From Streptomyces pseudovenezuelae (GTDB lineage Bacteria > Actinomycetota > Actinomycetes > Streptomycetales > Streptomycetaceae), in assembly GCF_029892565.1 (NCBI RefSeq), contig NZ_JARXVH010000003.1:310001-374000 (forward strand): DNA of 64,000 nucleotides. Direction: 5' to 3'. The notes beneath the pieces are model-generated. The model was not told where the DNA came from, did no database searches, and worked only from the letters and a program-made list of their open reading frames with translations. The position numbers and the translations under genes were made by a program. Below are positions 56,464 through 64,000 of the stretch, one piece after another (the first letter of the stretch is position 1; each line of letters opens with the position of its first letter).

Positions 56464-58024
56464 CGATCGTCCATACGGGGTTGTAGGCGACGCCGGTGAC
56501 GGACGCGGCGGAGACCGTGTTCCGGCTCGGCTGCATCAGCGGGATGAAGGGGCCGGAGGCGTTCAGGCGGGTCTGGATCTGCTCGTACAGCGCCTTGCGG
56601 GCGTCGTCGCCGATCGTGGTGGCGGCCTTGTCGCCGAGCGCGGTGAGGGCGGGGTCGGCGCCGGCCTGCCAACCGGCGCGCAGGCCGACCAGGTTGCCGG
56701 GCAGGAAGGCGAGGTAGTCGCTGGGGTCCGGGTAGTCCGGGCCCCAGTACCACAGGCCCAACTGCTCCTTGGCGTTGCGGTAGTTGTCGAGTTCCGTGGT
56801 GGTCGGCGCGGGGGCGAGCGTGACGGTGATGCCGACCTCCTTCAGCTGGGCCTGGACCCGTTCGGCGAGGGTCTGCAGGGAGAGTCCGTCGACGGTCAGG
56901 TCACTGGCGTAGCCGAGGGTCACGGACGGCTTGGCGATCCCGCTCGCCTTCAGGGCCGCCTTCGCGCCGGCGAGGTCCCGGGCGGTGGCCTGCGAGGCGG
57001 GCAGCGCGCCGAGGAAGGTCGACGGGATGATCCCGGCGGACTGGACGGAACCGGTGCCGGCGAGCGACAGCAGGCTCTTGTAGTCGATGCCCTTGCGCAC
57101 CGCCTCCGCGAACTTCGCGTTGGCCGTCGTACCGCTGACCTTGGTGTTCTGGTTGAGCAGCAGGAAGATCACGTCCGAGGACGCGCCGCTGTCCACCTTG
57201 AGTCCGCCGCTGAGCCCGCCGACCTGGTCGGAGGTGAGGTCGAGGGCGATCTGGCTGTCGCCGCGCTGCACGTTCAGCTTCTGGGTGGGCGCCTGGACGT
57301 TGCGGATGACGATCTTGTCGTAGGTCGGCTTGTCCGAGCCCGTGTACTTGGGGTTCTTCGCCAGGACGACCTGGGTGTTGGTGTTGAACGAGGTGAGTGT
57401 GTACGGGCCGGAGCCGGCCGACTTGGTGTTGAGGTACTTCTCCGCCGCGTCCGCCGAGGTCGCCGTACCGCCGTGGGCCTGGACCGTCTTCGCGCTGAGG
57501 ATGCCGAGCGCGGGGTTGGGGAGGATGAAGGGCAGCGCCGGGTTCGCCTTCTTCGACACCAGGGTGACGGTGGAGGCGTCCGTCTTGGTGACCGTGACGC
57601 CGTCGAGCAGGAACGACGGGTTGCCCTTGAGCGCGACCACCCGCTGCAGCGAGAACACCACGTCGTCGGCGGTGACCGCGCTGCCGTCCGCGAACTTCGC
57701 GCCCGTCCGCAGGTGCAGGGTGAGCGTCCTGCCGTCCTTGGACTGCTCGTACGAGGAGGCGAGGCCCGGCACCGGCTTGGTGACGTCGCCGCCCTTGAAG
57801 GTCAGCAGCGTCTCGTAGAGCGCCTTGTCCACGATCTGCCCGGTCGGCTCGAACTCACGGCCCGGGTCGGCGGTCTTCAGGTTGAACGACGTGTCGACGA
57901 CCAGGGTCTTGCCGGCCGCGGAACCGGAGGCGCTCGTACCGCCGGAACAGGCGCTCAGAGCGAGCGCCGCGACCGCGACGAGGGAGAGGGCCGCCGGGTA
58001 CGACCCGGCACTGAATCTGGGCAT
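56438..58024 (-). CDS. Peptide-binding lipoprotein of ABC importer (SBP family 5)
   Basis: 528 residues. A lipoprotein signal peptide has lipobox LSAC with Cys26. The family 5 solute-binding fold shows LYETLLTF, the signature region VPGLASSYEQSKDGRTLTLH(L)RTGAKFADG (in parts), GSGPYTL and YWGPDYPDPSDYL. It captures peptides outside the membrane. GGAGG precedes ATG 58024. It is the first gene of the five-gene importer operon, divergent from an Lrp regulator. Confidence 0.94.
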   Translation of the reverse strand: MPRFSAGSYPAALSLVAVAALALSACSGGTSASGSAAGKTLVVDTSFNLKTADPGREFEPTGQIVDKALYETLLTFKGGDVTKPVPGLASSYEQSKDGRTLTLHLRTGAKFADGSAVTADDVVFSLQRVVALKGNPSFLLDGVTVTKTDASTVTLVSKKANPALPFILPNPALGILSAKTVQAHGGTATSADAAEKYLNTKSAGSGPYTLTSFNTNTQVVLAKNPKYTGSDKPTYDKIVIRNVQAPTQKLNVQRGDSQIALDLTSDQVGGLSGGLKVDSGASSDVIFLLLNQNTKVSGTTANAKFAEAVRKGIDYKSLLSLAGTGSVQSAGIIPSTFLGALPASQATARDLAGAKAALKASGIAKPSVTLGYASDLTVDGLSLQTLAERVQAQLKEVGITVTLAPAPTTTELDNYRNAKEQLGLWYWGPDYPDPSDYLAFLPGNLVGLRAGWQAGADPALTALGDKAATTIGDDARKALYEQIQTRLNASGPFIPLMQPSRNTVSAASVTGVAYNPVWTIDVAALGAK

Positions 58025-58208
58025 GCGTGCCTCCGTGAGCAGGGCGGAGCGAGGGTCGAGCGAGGGGTCGAGCGGAAGAAGGCCGGGCGGGTACGGACGG
58101 ACGCCGGGAGGGGACCTGGACGTTTCGCCGATAGTGTGGGCCGAAAATAACCAGGACTCTCGGCGGACGGGACCAGCGCGAGACGAAATGCGACGGAGAG
58201 GCGCGAAC

Positions 58209-58856
58209 ATGGAAGATCTGTCGACCCCGGAGACCCCGGGCGAACGCCGCTCTGGACGGATCGGCATCGGTCTTGCCCTGGATTCGGTGCATTTCAAGAT
58301 CCTCGACGTCCTGCGTACCCAGGGCCGGATCTCCGTCGCCGCCCTCGCGGACCGCGTCGGCGTCTCCCGCGCGAACGCGTACACCCGCCTCGAAGCCCTC
58401 CGCGCCGACGGCGTGATCAACGGCTTCAGCGCCCGTGTCGACCACACCCGGGTCGGTCTGGAGATCTGCGCGCTGATCTTCGTCACGGTCCGCCAGGAGC
58501 TGTGGAAGCAGTTCCGCACCGCGCTCGCCCAGATGCCGGAGGTGGAGTACTGCGCCGTCACCACCGGCCAGCACGACGCCATGATCCAGATCCGGGTGGC
58601 CGACGTCTCCGCCGTCCACCGCCTGGTCACCGACCGCCTCTCCACCATTCCCGCGGTCCGCGCGACCGAGACGGTGATCATCCTCGACGAGGTGCTCCGC
58701 CACCCCTACGTCCTGCCGGCCGAACCCCGCTCCCCCGAGTCCGCCACCGGCACCCCCCAAGACGCCCCCGGCACAAGCCAGTTCGGCATGACCCGCTTCA
58801 TCCGCGCGGCGGAGGGACGGGCGGACCTGCAACGGGCGTCGGAGCCGGAGGACTGA
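58209..58856 (+). CDS. Lrp/AsnC-family regulator
   Basis: 215 residues. An N-terminal winged helix-turn-helix (HFKILDVLRTQGRISVAALA, VSRANAYTRLEALRADGVI) is followed by an AsnC ligand-binding RAM domain (ICALIFVTVRQ, EYCAVTTGQHDAMIQIRVAD) and a Ser/Pro/Gly-rich tail ending in FIRAAEGRADLQRA. Lrp proteins form octamers and sense amino acids. Its divergent position, 184 bp from the importer operon, suggests that it regulates peptide uptake in response to amino acids. Confidence 0.92.
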   Translation: MEDLSTPETPGERRSGRIGIGLALDSVHFKILDVLRTQGRISVAALADRVGVSRANAYTRLEALRADGVINGFSARVDHTRVGLEICALIFVTVRQELWKQFRTALAQMPEVEYCAVTTGQHDAMIQIRVADVSAVHRLVTDRLSTIPAVRATETVIILDEVLRHPYVLPAEPRSPESATGTPQDAPGTSQFGMTRFIRAAEGRADLQRASEPED

Positions 58857-58860
58857 GGGA

Positions 58861-59759
58861 CCAATCCAAGCCGCCCGGGCCCACAAGGCCGCGCTGCTGG
58901 CGCGGCTCCCCGAGTACGACGAGGTGGCCGAACGGGTCGAGGCACGGCTGGAGCGGGAACCGGTACGGCGCTGCCTGCGCACGCTGACCGCCTCCAGCGC
59001 CGGTCCGTGACGTTGGCGTTCTACCGGGGCCTGACGTATCGCGAGGTGGCTGAGGCGCTGGCGCTTCCGCTGTGAACCGTGCGCGCAGGAGACCGACGAG
59101 CTGACCGCGACCGCCGCCCGCCTTGGCCTCGCCGTCACCTCGACACCGCCCGCGGGACCGCGCGAGCAGGTGCTGCGCGAGCAGGTGCTGCGCAGGATCA
59201 CCACCGTCCGCCAGGAGACCCCCGGCCGGCGGGACCAGCCCCTCACCGCGCGGGCCGCTCTACGGGCCCCGGCGCTGTCCCGCTGGGCTCTCGCCGCCTG
59301 TCTCGCGGCGGCCGCGGCGCTCGGCGGGACGGCCGTCTGGCAGCACCAGCGGGCCGAGGGCGCCCGCGACCAGGCGCGTCACGCCACGCGGGCGGCGGAC
59401 GAGATCGCCGCCGTACTGGCCGCACCGGACGCCAGGACCCGGGCCGCCGCACTGGCCGGGGGCGCCACCGGGACCGTCGTCGTCTCGCACGACCGGGACC
59501 GGGCCGTGTGCGTCGTCTCCGGGGTGGCCCGGCCGCCGGGCGGCAAGGTCCACCAGCTGTGGTTCGACGACGACGGGACCGTGCGGTCGGCAGGCCTGAT
59601 GAACCCCGGCCGCAGCGACCGGGCCGTCCTGCTGCGGGGCACGGTCGAGGGGGCCTCGGTCATGGGCATCACCGTCGAACCGCCGGCAGCTCCCCGCACC
59701 CCACCTCCGCCCCCTCGCCCTGATGACCTTCCCGAGCCGAGGCGGGCCCGTCAGACGAG
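58861..59759 (+). pseudogene. Remnant of a sigma-K/RskA-type sigma/anti-sigma pair
   Basis: From 58861 one frame reads KAALLARLPEYDEVAERV ... LEREPVRRCLRTLTAS, the linker and start of region 4 of a SigK-type ECF sigma. Near 58999 one base is missing; inserting one C restores QRRSVTLAFYRGLTYREV, followed by AEALALPL and then TGA where LGTVK is expected. Region 2 is absent. From about 59083 a second fragment reads as an RskA-like anti-sigma (ARLGLAVTSTPPAGPREQVL; span ALAACLAAAAALGG; KVHQLWFDDDGTVRSAGL), lacking its N-terminal sigma-binding part. Near its end (59680-59740) shifted frames supply GSS..PTSAP and PLALMTFPS. Several independent lesions make this a decayed locus rather than a sequencing error. 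Confidence 0.78.
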
Positions 59760-60089
59760 CCCCGTGACCTTCACGGTGACCTGCGGGGCGGACCGCGCCG
59801 GCGCCAGCGTGTCCAGGTGCCGTTCGACGGTGTCCCGGACACCCCGCGCCACGTCCACGGTCCTGGCCCGCCGCAGCACGACGACATGGATCTCGACCTG
59901 CCAGGGTCCGTCACCGTCCGGACGGGTCATCCGCACCCCGGCGGGCGCCACCCCGGGCCGCGACACCACCGAACGCAGCCGGTCGGTCAACCCCGGCCTG
60001 AGAAAGGCGACCCCCGAGACGCTCTCGACGACCCTGGCGACTTCCGCGGCGAGCGTCGCGTGCGCGGGGGTCTCGTACGGCGCGGTCAT
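59751..60089 (-). CDS. Small Asp23/Gls24-like envelope-stress protein
   Basis: 112 residues with a short Asp23-like alpha/beta pattern (ATLAAEVARVVESVSGVAFL; VEIHVVVLRRARTVDVARGVRDTVERHL in parts; VTVKVTGLV). Asp23 proteins are peripheral membrane-associated proteins linked to wall stress. The ATG at 60089 overlaps the preceding stop (ATGA), making it the third gene of the sigma/anti-sigma operon. Confidence 0.72.
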   Translation of the reverse strand: MTAPYETPAHATLAAEVARVVESVSGVAFLRPGLTDRLRSVVSRPGVAPAGVRMTRPDGDGPWQVEIHVVVLRRARTVDVARGVRDTVERHLDTLAPARSAPQVTVKVTGLV

Positions 60090-60718
60090 GCCGAACCGCC
60101 TTCCTGGTCGTCGGCCATCGAGGTGGGCACGAGGTCCGTGACACGGATGTCGACGGCCGCTATGACCATGCCCAGTTCGCGGTCAGCGGCCTCCCACACC
60201 TGTTCGCGCACCCGGGCGGCGAGCTCGGGCAGCGGGGCGTCGGCCGGGGCGTGGATGTCGAGACGGACCTCGACCGTGCCGTCGTCACCGCCGTCGCCAC
60301 CGCCGTCGAGGAGACGGCAGGAACCGGCCCGGACGCCCGGGACCGTCTCGGCCGCCGCGCGCAGCGCGCGGGCCGCGACCGCCTCCATGATCCAGAGGTC
60401 CTCGGCGGGTTCACCCAGGGGCAGCGGGCGGCCCGGACGCAGTTCGAGGCGTACGACGTCCATGATCCGCCGGGTCAGCGGCTCGGTGTCGTAGGCGGCG
60501 GCGGTGGTGTCCGTCTCCTGCTGCAGGCCGCGCACCACGGACTCCAGATCGTCGAGCCCGTGCACGGCCTGCCGGCAGTGCGGGCAGGACCGGAGGTGGG
60601 GATCGTCGGTCTGCTGCTCCCAGTCGTCCCAGGTCCGCGACAACAGCCGTCCGCACGGCAGGAGTTCGTCGTCGCCCTGGGCGGACGGGGTGTTCGGCGG
60701 GTCGGTGCGGTCGGTCAT
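60086..60718 (-). CDS. ZAS zinc-finger/Asp23 fusion, probable anti-sigma factor
   Basis: 210 residues. The N-terminus carries Cys22 and His41-x3-Cys45-x2-Cys48 (HLRSCPHC), the zinc-associated anti-sigma signature. The C-terminal half is Asp23-like (LWIMEAVAARALRAAAETV; VEVRLDIHAPADAPLPELAARVREQVWEA in parts; MVIAAVDIRVTDLV). No membrane span is present. The gene is coupled by ATGA to the sigma factor before it and to the small Asp23-like gene after it. A soluble anti-sigma that uses an Asp23 domain instead of a membrane anchor could read Asp23/AmaP assembly at the membrane. Confidence 0.78.
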   Translation of the reverse strand: MTDRTDPPNTPSAQGDDELLPCGRLLSRTWDDWEQQTDDPHLRSCPHCRQAVHGLDDLESVVRGLQQETDTTAAAYDTEPLTRRIMDVVRLELRPGRPLPLGEPAEDLWIMEAVAARALRAAAETVPGVRAGSCRLLDGGGDGGDDGTVEVRLDIHAPADAPLPELAARVREQVWEAADRELGMVIAAVDIRVTDLVPTSMADDQEGGSA

Positions 60719-61299
60719 CGCCAGGCCCCCAGTGCTTGGGTCAGAGATCGGCGGGCGCGGAAGACGCGGGCGCGGACGGCCTCCTGGCTGATGCCGACCG
60801 CGTCCGCGATGAACTCGTAGGAACGGCCGTCCAGTTCGCGCAGCACCCAGCAGGCGCGCTGTTCGGCCGACAGCAGGTCGAGGGCCTCGCGCAGTTCGCG
60901 TACCGCGTCACGGCCCTCGGTGATCCGGGCCGGTGAGGTGGTGTGCTCGGCCGCGGCGACGTCACCGGCCGCCTCCAGCGAGGCCACCGGTCTGCGGGAA
61001 CGCAGCACGTTCAGACAGCGGTTGGTGACGATCCGGTAGATCCAGGTGCCGAAGGCGGAGCGTCCCTGGAACTCCGGGAGCCTGCGCCAGGCGCTGAGAA
61101 AGGCGTCCTGGACGGCGTCCTCCGCCTCGGTCCCGGTGCCGAGCAGACTGGTGGCGAGCCGGATCAGCGCCGGCGCGTGCCGTTGCACGAGCACGGCGAA
61201 GGCGTCCTCGTCCCCCTCCGCGGCCCGGACCGCCAGCAGGGCGTCGTCCGTGTCGGCCCGGCTGTCCGGTGGTGCGCTCTGTGTGCGGGGCCCCGCCAC
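60715..61299 (-). CDS. ECF sigma factor of the Asp23 cluster
   Basis: 194 residues. Region 2 is GDEDAFAVLVQRHAPALIRL, AEDAVQDAFLSAWRRL and FGTWIYRIVTNRCLNVLR; region 4 is LDLLSAEQRACWVLRELDG, YEFIADAVGISQEAVRARVF. GTG 61299 follows GAGAGGAG by seven bases. A promoter-like bipartite motif lies 36 bp upstream, and an identical one precedes the divergent asp23 gene, which suggests autoregulation and direct control of that gene. Confidence 0.92.
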   Translation of the reverse strand: MAGPRTQSAPPDSRADTDDALLAVRAAEGDEDAFAVLVQRHAPALIRLATSLLGTGTEAEDAVQDAFLSAWRRLPEFQGRSAFGTWIYRIVTNRCLNVLRSRRPVASLEAAGDVAAAEHTTSPARITEGRDAVRELREALDLLSAEQRACWVLRELDGRSYEFIADAVGISQEAVRARVFRARRSLTQALGAWR

Positions 61300-61334
61300 T
61301 GGGCGGCTCCTCTCGTCCGGTGTTCTGAAGGTTG

Positions 61335-61360
61335 GACACGGCCGCGCGGCGTCTGTGACG
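61335..61360 (-). promoter_or_regulatory. Shared bipartite promoter motif, copy 1 (sigma gene)
   Basis: Read on the minus strand: CGTCACAGAC, 10 bases, CGTGTC. It lies 36 bp before the sigma start codon. The same two boxes with the same spacing occur on the plus strand at 61776-61801. A CGT-containing -10 box is typical for ECF promoters. Confidence 0.6.
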
Positions 61361-61479
61361 CGAGTGCACCCTCCTGATTTTCTTCCGGAGCCGAAGCGGC
61401 CGCGGATCGACCGGAAAGGGAAATTCATCCGGTCGAGCGGCCGACCAATCCGCGCGGCTTTCGGGGCCGGATTCCCCCC

Positions 61480-61707
61480 GTGACCGAGAACGAGAAGAAA
61501 CCCACCAAAGCACTGCTGCCGCTCGCCGCGCTCAGCGGCGCGCTGGCGGGTTTCGCCGCGGTGCAGGACTGGGCGATCCGCCATTTCGGCACCGACGACA
61601 AACCCTTTCTCCAGCTGGGAATTCTCGCGGTACTGGCGCTTTTCGCACGGGCCCTTGGAATTGTCGCGCTGCGGTCCCGGCGCCGGGCTCCCCCGCCTGT
61701 GCCGTAG
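61480..61707 (+). CDS. Small two-span membrane protein
   Basis: 75 residues with two hydrophobic segments (LLPLAALSGALAGFAAV and LGILAVLALFARALGIVAL) and charged ends. GTG 61480 directly follows a CCCCC run, with no clear ribosome site, so the start is uncertain. It lies between the divergent sigma operon and the asp23 genes and is probably part of the same envelope cluster. Family not recognised. Confidence 0.6.
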   Translation: MTENEKKPTKALLPLAALSGALAGFAAVQDWAIRHFGTDDKPFLQLGILAVLALFARALGIVALRSRRRAPPPVP

Positions 61708-61775
61708 CCGACCGCCTGATGCCGGTCGGTTGACGCCGGTCGGCTGACGCCCCGAAGTATTTCCCGTGCCCGCCG

Positions 61776-61801
61776 CGTCACAGACCCGGTGGGCACGTGT
61801 C
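61776..61801 (+). promoter_or_regulatory. Shared bipartite promoter motif, copy 2 (asp23 gene)
   Basis: CGTCACAGAC, 10 bases, CGTGTC, 72 bp before the asp23 start codon. It matches the motif ahead of the sigma gene in both boxes and spacing. Confidence 0.6.
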
Positions 61802-61872
61802 TGAAGAAGTGAGAGCACATCGGCCGTGAGGCAGCGAACGAGACAGCAGAAGCAGCGAAGAGAGGGCATGCC

Positions 61873-62364
61873 ATGACCACGCAGACAGCACCGGTCGCCA
61901 CCCAGGTCCGGCCCACCAAGGACCTGGCCACCACCGACGTCTCCGGCGGCGCCACCGGCGCCGACCAGCCCGCCGCCGACCGCGGTCGTACGTCGATCGC
62001 CGATGTCGTCGTCGTGAAGGTGGCGGGCATCGCCGCCCGGGAGATCCCCGGCGTGTACGACATGGGCGGCGGCCTCTCCCGCACCATCGGCGCCGTGCGC
62101 GACCGCGTGCCCGGCGGCCGGCCCAACGTGGGGCGCGGCGTGAAGGTCGAGGTGGGCGAGCGGCAGACGGCCATCGACCTGGACCTGGTCGTCGAGTACG
62201 GGGTGTCCGTGATGGACGTGGCCCAGGACGTGCGCGAGAACGTCGTCTCCGCCGTGGAGCGCGTCACCGGCCTTGAGGTCGTCGAGGTGAACGTCACCGT
62301 CAACGACGTCCACCTGCCCGACGACGACGAGCCCGCGCACACCGGCGAGGCCCGCGTGGAGTAG
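61873..62364 (+). CDS. Asp23/Gls24 family envelope-stress protein
   Basis: 163 residues with a ~50-residue polar N-terminus and a full Asp23 domain: ADVVVVKVAGIAAREIPGVYDMG, GVKVEVGERQTAIDLDLVVEYG, VAQDVRENVVSAVERVTGLEVVEVNVTVNDV (each seen in shorter parts). In Gram-positive bacteria Asp23 is abundant, forms fibrils and is anchored beneath the membrane by AmaP. The following small membrane gene and the AmaP-like gene at 63550 complete that set. Confidence 0.92.
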   Translation: MTTQTAPVATQVRPTKDLATTDVSGGATGADQPAADRGRTSIADVVVVKVAGIAAREIPGVYDMGGGLSRTIGAVRDRVPGGRPNVGRGVKVEVGERQTAIDLDLVVEYGVSVMDVAQDVRENVVSAVERVTGLEVVEVNVTVNDVHLPDDDEPAHTGEARVE

Positions 62365-62417
62365 GTCGGCCGGTCAGGGGCACGGGCAGGAGTGGATCGG
62401 GTGAGAGGTGTACGGGC

Positions 62418-62603
62418 ATGAGCACACCGTTCGTGGGGATGATCGCGGGCATGGCCCTGGCGTTCGCGGGCTGGTTCGGCGGGTTCGGCGCCTTCCTGCT
62501 CGTGGCCGCTCTCGGCGGCCTGGGCTGGGCGGTGGGCCGGTGGTTCGAGCGCGGCGGCAGCGTCCAGGACGTACGGGACGCGTTCGAGCGGAGCCGTCGA
62601 TGA
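62418..62603 (+). CDS. Small membrane protein (DUF2273-like)
   Basis: 61 residues with a Gly-rich hydrophobic hairpin (GMIAGMALAFAGWFGG; FLLVAALGGLGWAVG) and a charged C-terminal helix (VQDVRDAFERSRR). DUF2273-type proteins are regular companions of Asp23 and AmaP genes. The stop overlaps the next start (ATGA). Confidence 0.78.
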   Translation: MSTPFVGMIAGMALAFAGWFGGFGAFLLVAALGGLGWAVGRWFERGGSVQDVRDAFERSRR

Positions 62604-63553
62604 CGGCCGCCGCGCGGCGCGGCACCACCACCGTCTCGGAGCGGGCGGTGCGCAGGATCGCCGAGCGGGCGACCACCGAGGCGCTGCCCGGCCGCACGGC
62701 CAAGGCGACGGCGACCGTACGGGGCAGGAGGGCGGAGCTGTCCCTCGGCGTGACGCTCCCCTATCCGGCCCCGCTGGCCGACGGCGTACACGACGTCCAG
62801 CGCCATGTGGTGGAGCGCACCCGGGAGTTGACGGGGCTGGACCTGCCGACCGCGCGCGTCAGCGTCACCTCGCTCGCGGCGCCGAGGCACTCCCGCGCTC
62901 CGATGTCCCCGACTGCGGAGACCGACTCACCTGGGACCAACTCACCGAGAGCCCCTGCGCGTTGGTGGTCCCGACGCCGGATCCCGCTCACCGTGCTGAC
63001 CTCGGTGGCCGCCCTGGGCTGCGGTGCGCTCGCCCTCGACCTGATCCAGGTGCACACCGCGCACCGGGCGGCAGCGGCCTGGCGCGTCTCGGCCGTGCAC
63101 TGGCTGTCGGGGCACGGGCCGGGCGACCCGGGCGTCGTGATCGCGGGCGCGCTGACGGCCCTGGTCGGCATCTGGATGGTCGTCCTCGCCGTCACGCCCG
63201 GCCGGCGTCGCCAATCCACCGTGCACACGGCGGCCGAACGGGTCGACGCGGCGGTGGACCGCTCAGCGGTCGAGAGCCTGGTCCGCGACGCGGTAGGGGG
63301 CGTGGCCGGCATCACGGCGGTACGGGTTCGGGTACGCCGCCGACGGGTCACCGTACGGGCGCGACTGGCCTTCGGCGACCGGGCACAGACGTCCGCCGCG
63401 GTCACGGCCGCGGCCCGCGCCGCCGTATCCTCCTGCCGACTGCGCCGCGAGCCCCGGGTACGGGCCGTCGTCGTCCCGGAGCCGTTGTGGCAGCCGCCGG
63501 TACCGGCACCGGTGCCCGCAACGGCCGTAGCGACCAAGGGAGTTGCCCAGTGA
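62600..63553 (+). CDS. Asp23-like domain fused to two-span DUF6286-like region
   Basis: 317 residues. Residues ~10-95 form an Asp23-like domain (VSERAVRRIAERATTEAL; AELSLGVTLPYPAPLADGV). After a Ser/Pro linker come two membrane spans (VLTSVAALGCGALALDLI; VVIAGALTALVGIWMVVLA) and a C-terminal alpha/beta domain (VESLVRDAVGGVAGITAVRV, VTVRARLAFGD) like the DUF6286/AmaP cytoplasmic part. So it combines an Asp23 module with its own membrane anchor. ATGA and GTGA overlaps couple it to both neighbours. Confidence 0.82.
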   Translation: MTAAARRGTTTVSERAVRRIAERATTEALPGRTAKATATVRGRRAELSLGVTLPYPAPLADGVHDVQRHVVERTRELTGLDLPTARVSVTSLAAPRHSRAPMSPTAETDSPGTNSPRAPARWWSRRRIPLTVLTSVAALGCGALALDLIQVHTAHRAAAAWRVSAVHWLSGHGPGDPGVVIAGALTALVGIWMVVLAVTPGRRRQSTVHTAAERVDAAVDRSAVESLVRDAVGGVAGITAVRVRVRRRRVTVRARLAFGDRAQTSAAVTAAARAAVSSCRLRREPRVRAVVVPEPLWQPPVPAPVPATAVATKGVAQ

Positions 63554-64000
63554 CGCGCACCGCTCGCACCGCCGTCGACCGGACCGTCCTCGGCGCCACC
63601 GGACTCGTGCTCCTCCTCACCGGATCGTGGCTCGCCGCCTCGGACCGCGCCCTCGCCCACCGGTTGCCGTCCTGGTGGCCCACCGCAGGCACGGGTGCCG
63701 TGCTGCTGGACCCCGGCCGGCTGGCGCGGTTGCGGGGCGAGGGCTGGTGGACGCCCACGGTGATGGCCGCGTCGATCGGGCTGACCGTGCTGTTGGCGCT
63801 CTGGACTCTCGGGCAACTGCGTCCGGGTCCGGCCCGGCGGCTCGCGCTGCCCTCCCCCGGCTGCACGGTGCGTCCGCGGGTGCTGGCCGAGGCGCTGGCG
63901 GCCCGCGCGACGGCTGTTCCCGGGGTGGCCCGCGGGCGTGCCCGGGTGCTGCCCCGGCGCGGGCGGCGGCTGGAGGTGGAGCTGCGGGTCCGGCTGGCAC
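63550..64000 (+). CDS. AmaP-like membrane anchor, 5' part
   Basis: It runs off the window; 150 codons are visible. The start is the GTG overlapping the previous stop (GTGA). Two membrane segments (VLGATGLVLLLTGSWLAA; TVMAASIGLTVLLALWTLG) flank a ~35-residue exported loop, and a cytoplasmic alpha/beta domain begins (RPRVLAEALAARATAVPGV). This is the topology of AmaP, the alkaline-shock-protein anchor. The C-terminus is not available. Confidence 0.78.
   Translation, partial: MTRTARTAVDRTVLGATGLVLLLTGSWLAASDRALAHRLPSWWPTAGTGAVLLDPGRLARLRGEGWWTPTVMAASIGLTVLLALWTLGQLRPGPARRLALPSPGCTVRPRVLAEALAARATAVPGVARGRARVLPRRGRRLEVELRVRLA

Noticed and set aside
1..64000. CRISPR arrays or insertion sequences
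   Set aside because: No regularly spaced palindromic repeats, transposase genes or terminal inverted repeats with target duplications were seen.

Overview
The window is high-GC actinobacterial DNA and almost certainly a Streptomyces chromosome. The evidence is strong third-position G/C bias, many GTG starts, genes overlapping by 4 bp (GTGA/ATGA), and typical Streptomyces families: FG-GAP proteins, BTAD/NB-ARC/TPR regulators, FxsT, many ECF sigma factors and large NLR-like proteins. No phage structural genes, insertion sequences, CRISPR array or integrase were recognised.

Layout. (1) 1-7.3 kb: secreted FG-GAP repeat proteins (one frameshifted), a Yip1-type membrane protein, a VOC protein, and the dcd/phosphoribosyltransferase pair. 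(2) 7.3-26.3 kb: a tRNA-Gly(CCC) gene whose last 43 bases plus one flanking base occur three times (7352, 17133, 26305), delimiting two adjacent integrated islands of about 9.8 and 9.2 kb. Island A carries a decayed toxin-antitoxin locus, a small protein with a C-terminal amyloid-signalling-like motif, a BTAD-NB-ARC-TPR protein, an NB-ARC-TPR protein with a matching amyloid-like motif, and a translationally coupled GT-B-like pair. Island B is one five-gene operon: multi-pass membrane protein, TIR, MoxR AAA+, vWA-like protein, giant CHAT protease. Both look like NTP-dependent conflict (defence or self-killing) systems.

(3) 26.4-33 kb: a Ser/Thr kinase with a beta-propeller sensor, an ECF sigma factor coupled to a degenerate L,D-transpeptidase-like membrane protein, and divergently a sigma-like/membrane fusion coupled to a GT51 penicillin-binding protein that has lost its transpeptidase motifs. 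(4) 33-42.6 kb: a composite peptide-modification/conflict cassette: Trypco2-like protein, EAD2-like+VMAP-C protein, FxsT (degenerate vWA, NB-ARC, TPR), a HExxH putative peptide hydroxylase, a 54-aa FxSxx-family-like precursor with an unusual C-terminus, and a trypsin-EAD2 protein. The radical SAM enzyme FxsB, expected with this peptide family, is absent.

(5) 42.8-48.1 kb: a secreted polysaccharide deacetylase, then an ECF sigma/zinc anti-sigma/ABC exporter operon. (6) 48.1-58.9 kb: a divergent pair of secreted serine beta-lactamase-fold hydrolases, a SnoaL-like protein, an M24 peptidase, a five-gene dipeptide ABC importer and a divergent Lrp regulator. (7) 58.9-64 kb: remnants of a sigma-K/RskA pair, then an Asp23/AmaP envelope-stress cluster in which the anti-sigma factor appears to be a ZAS zinc finger fused to an Asp23-like domain. 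The two halves of this cluster share a bipartite promoter-like motif. The final gene runs off the window.
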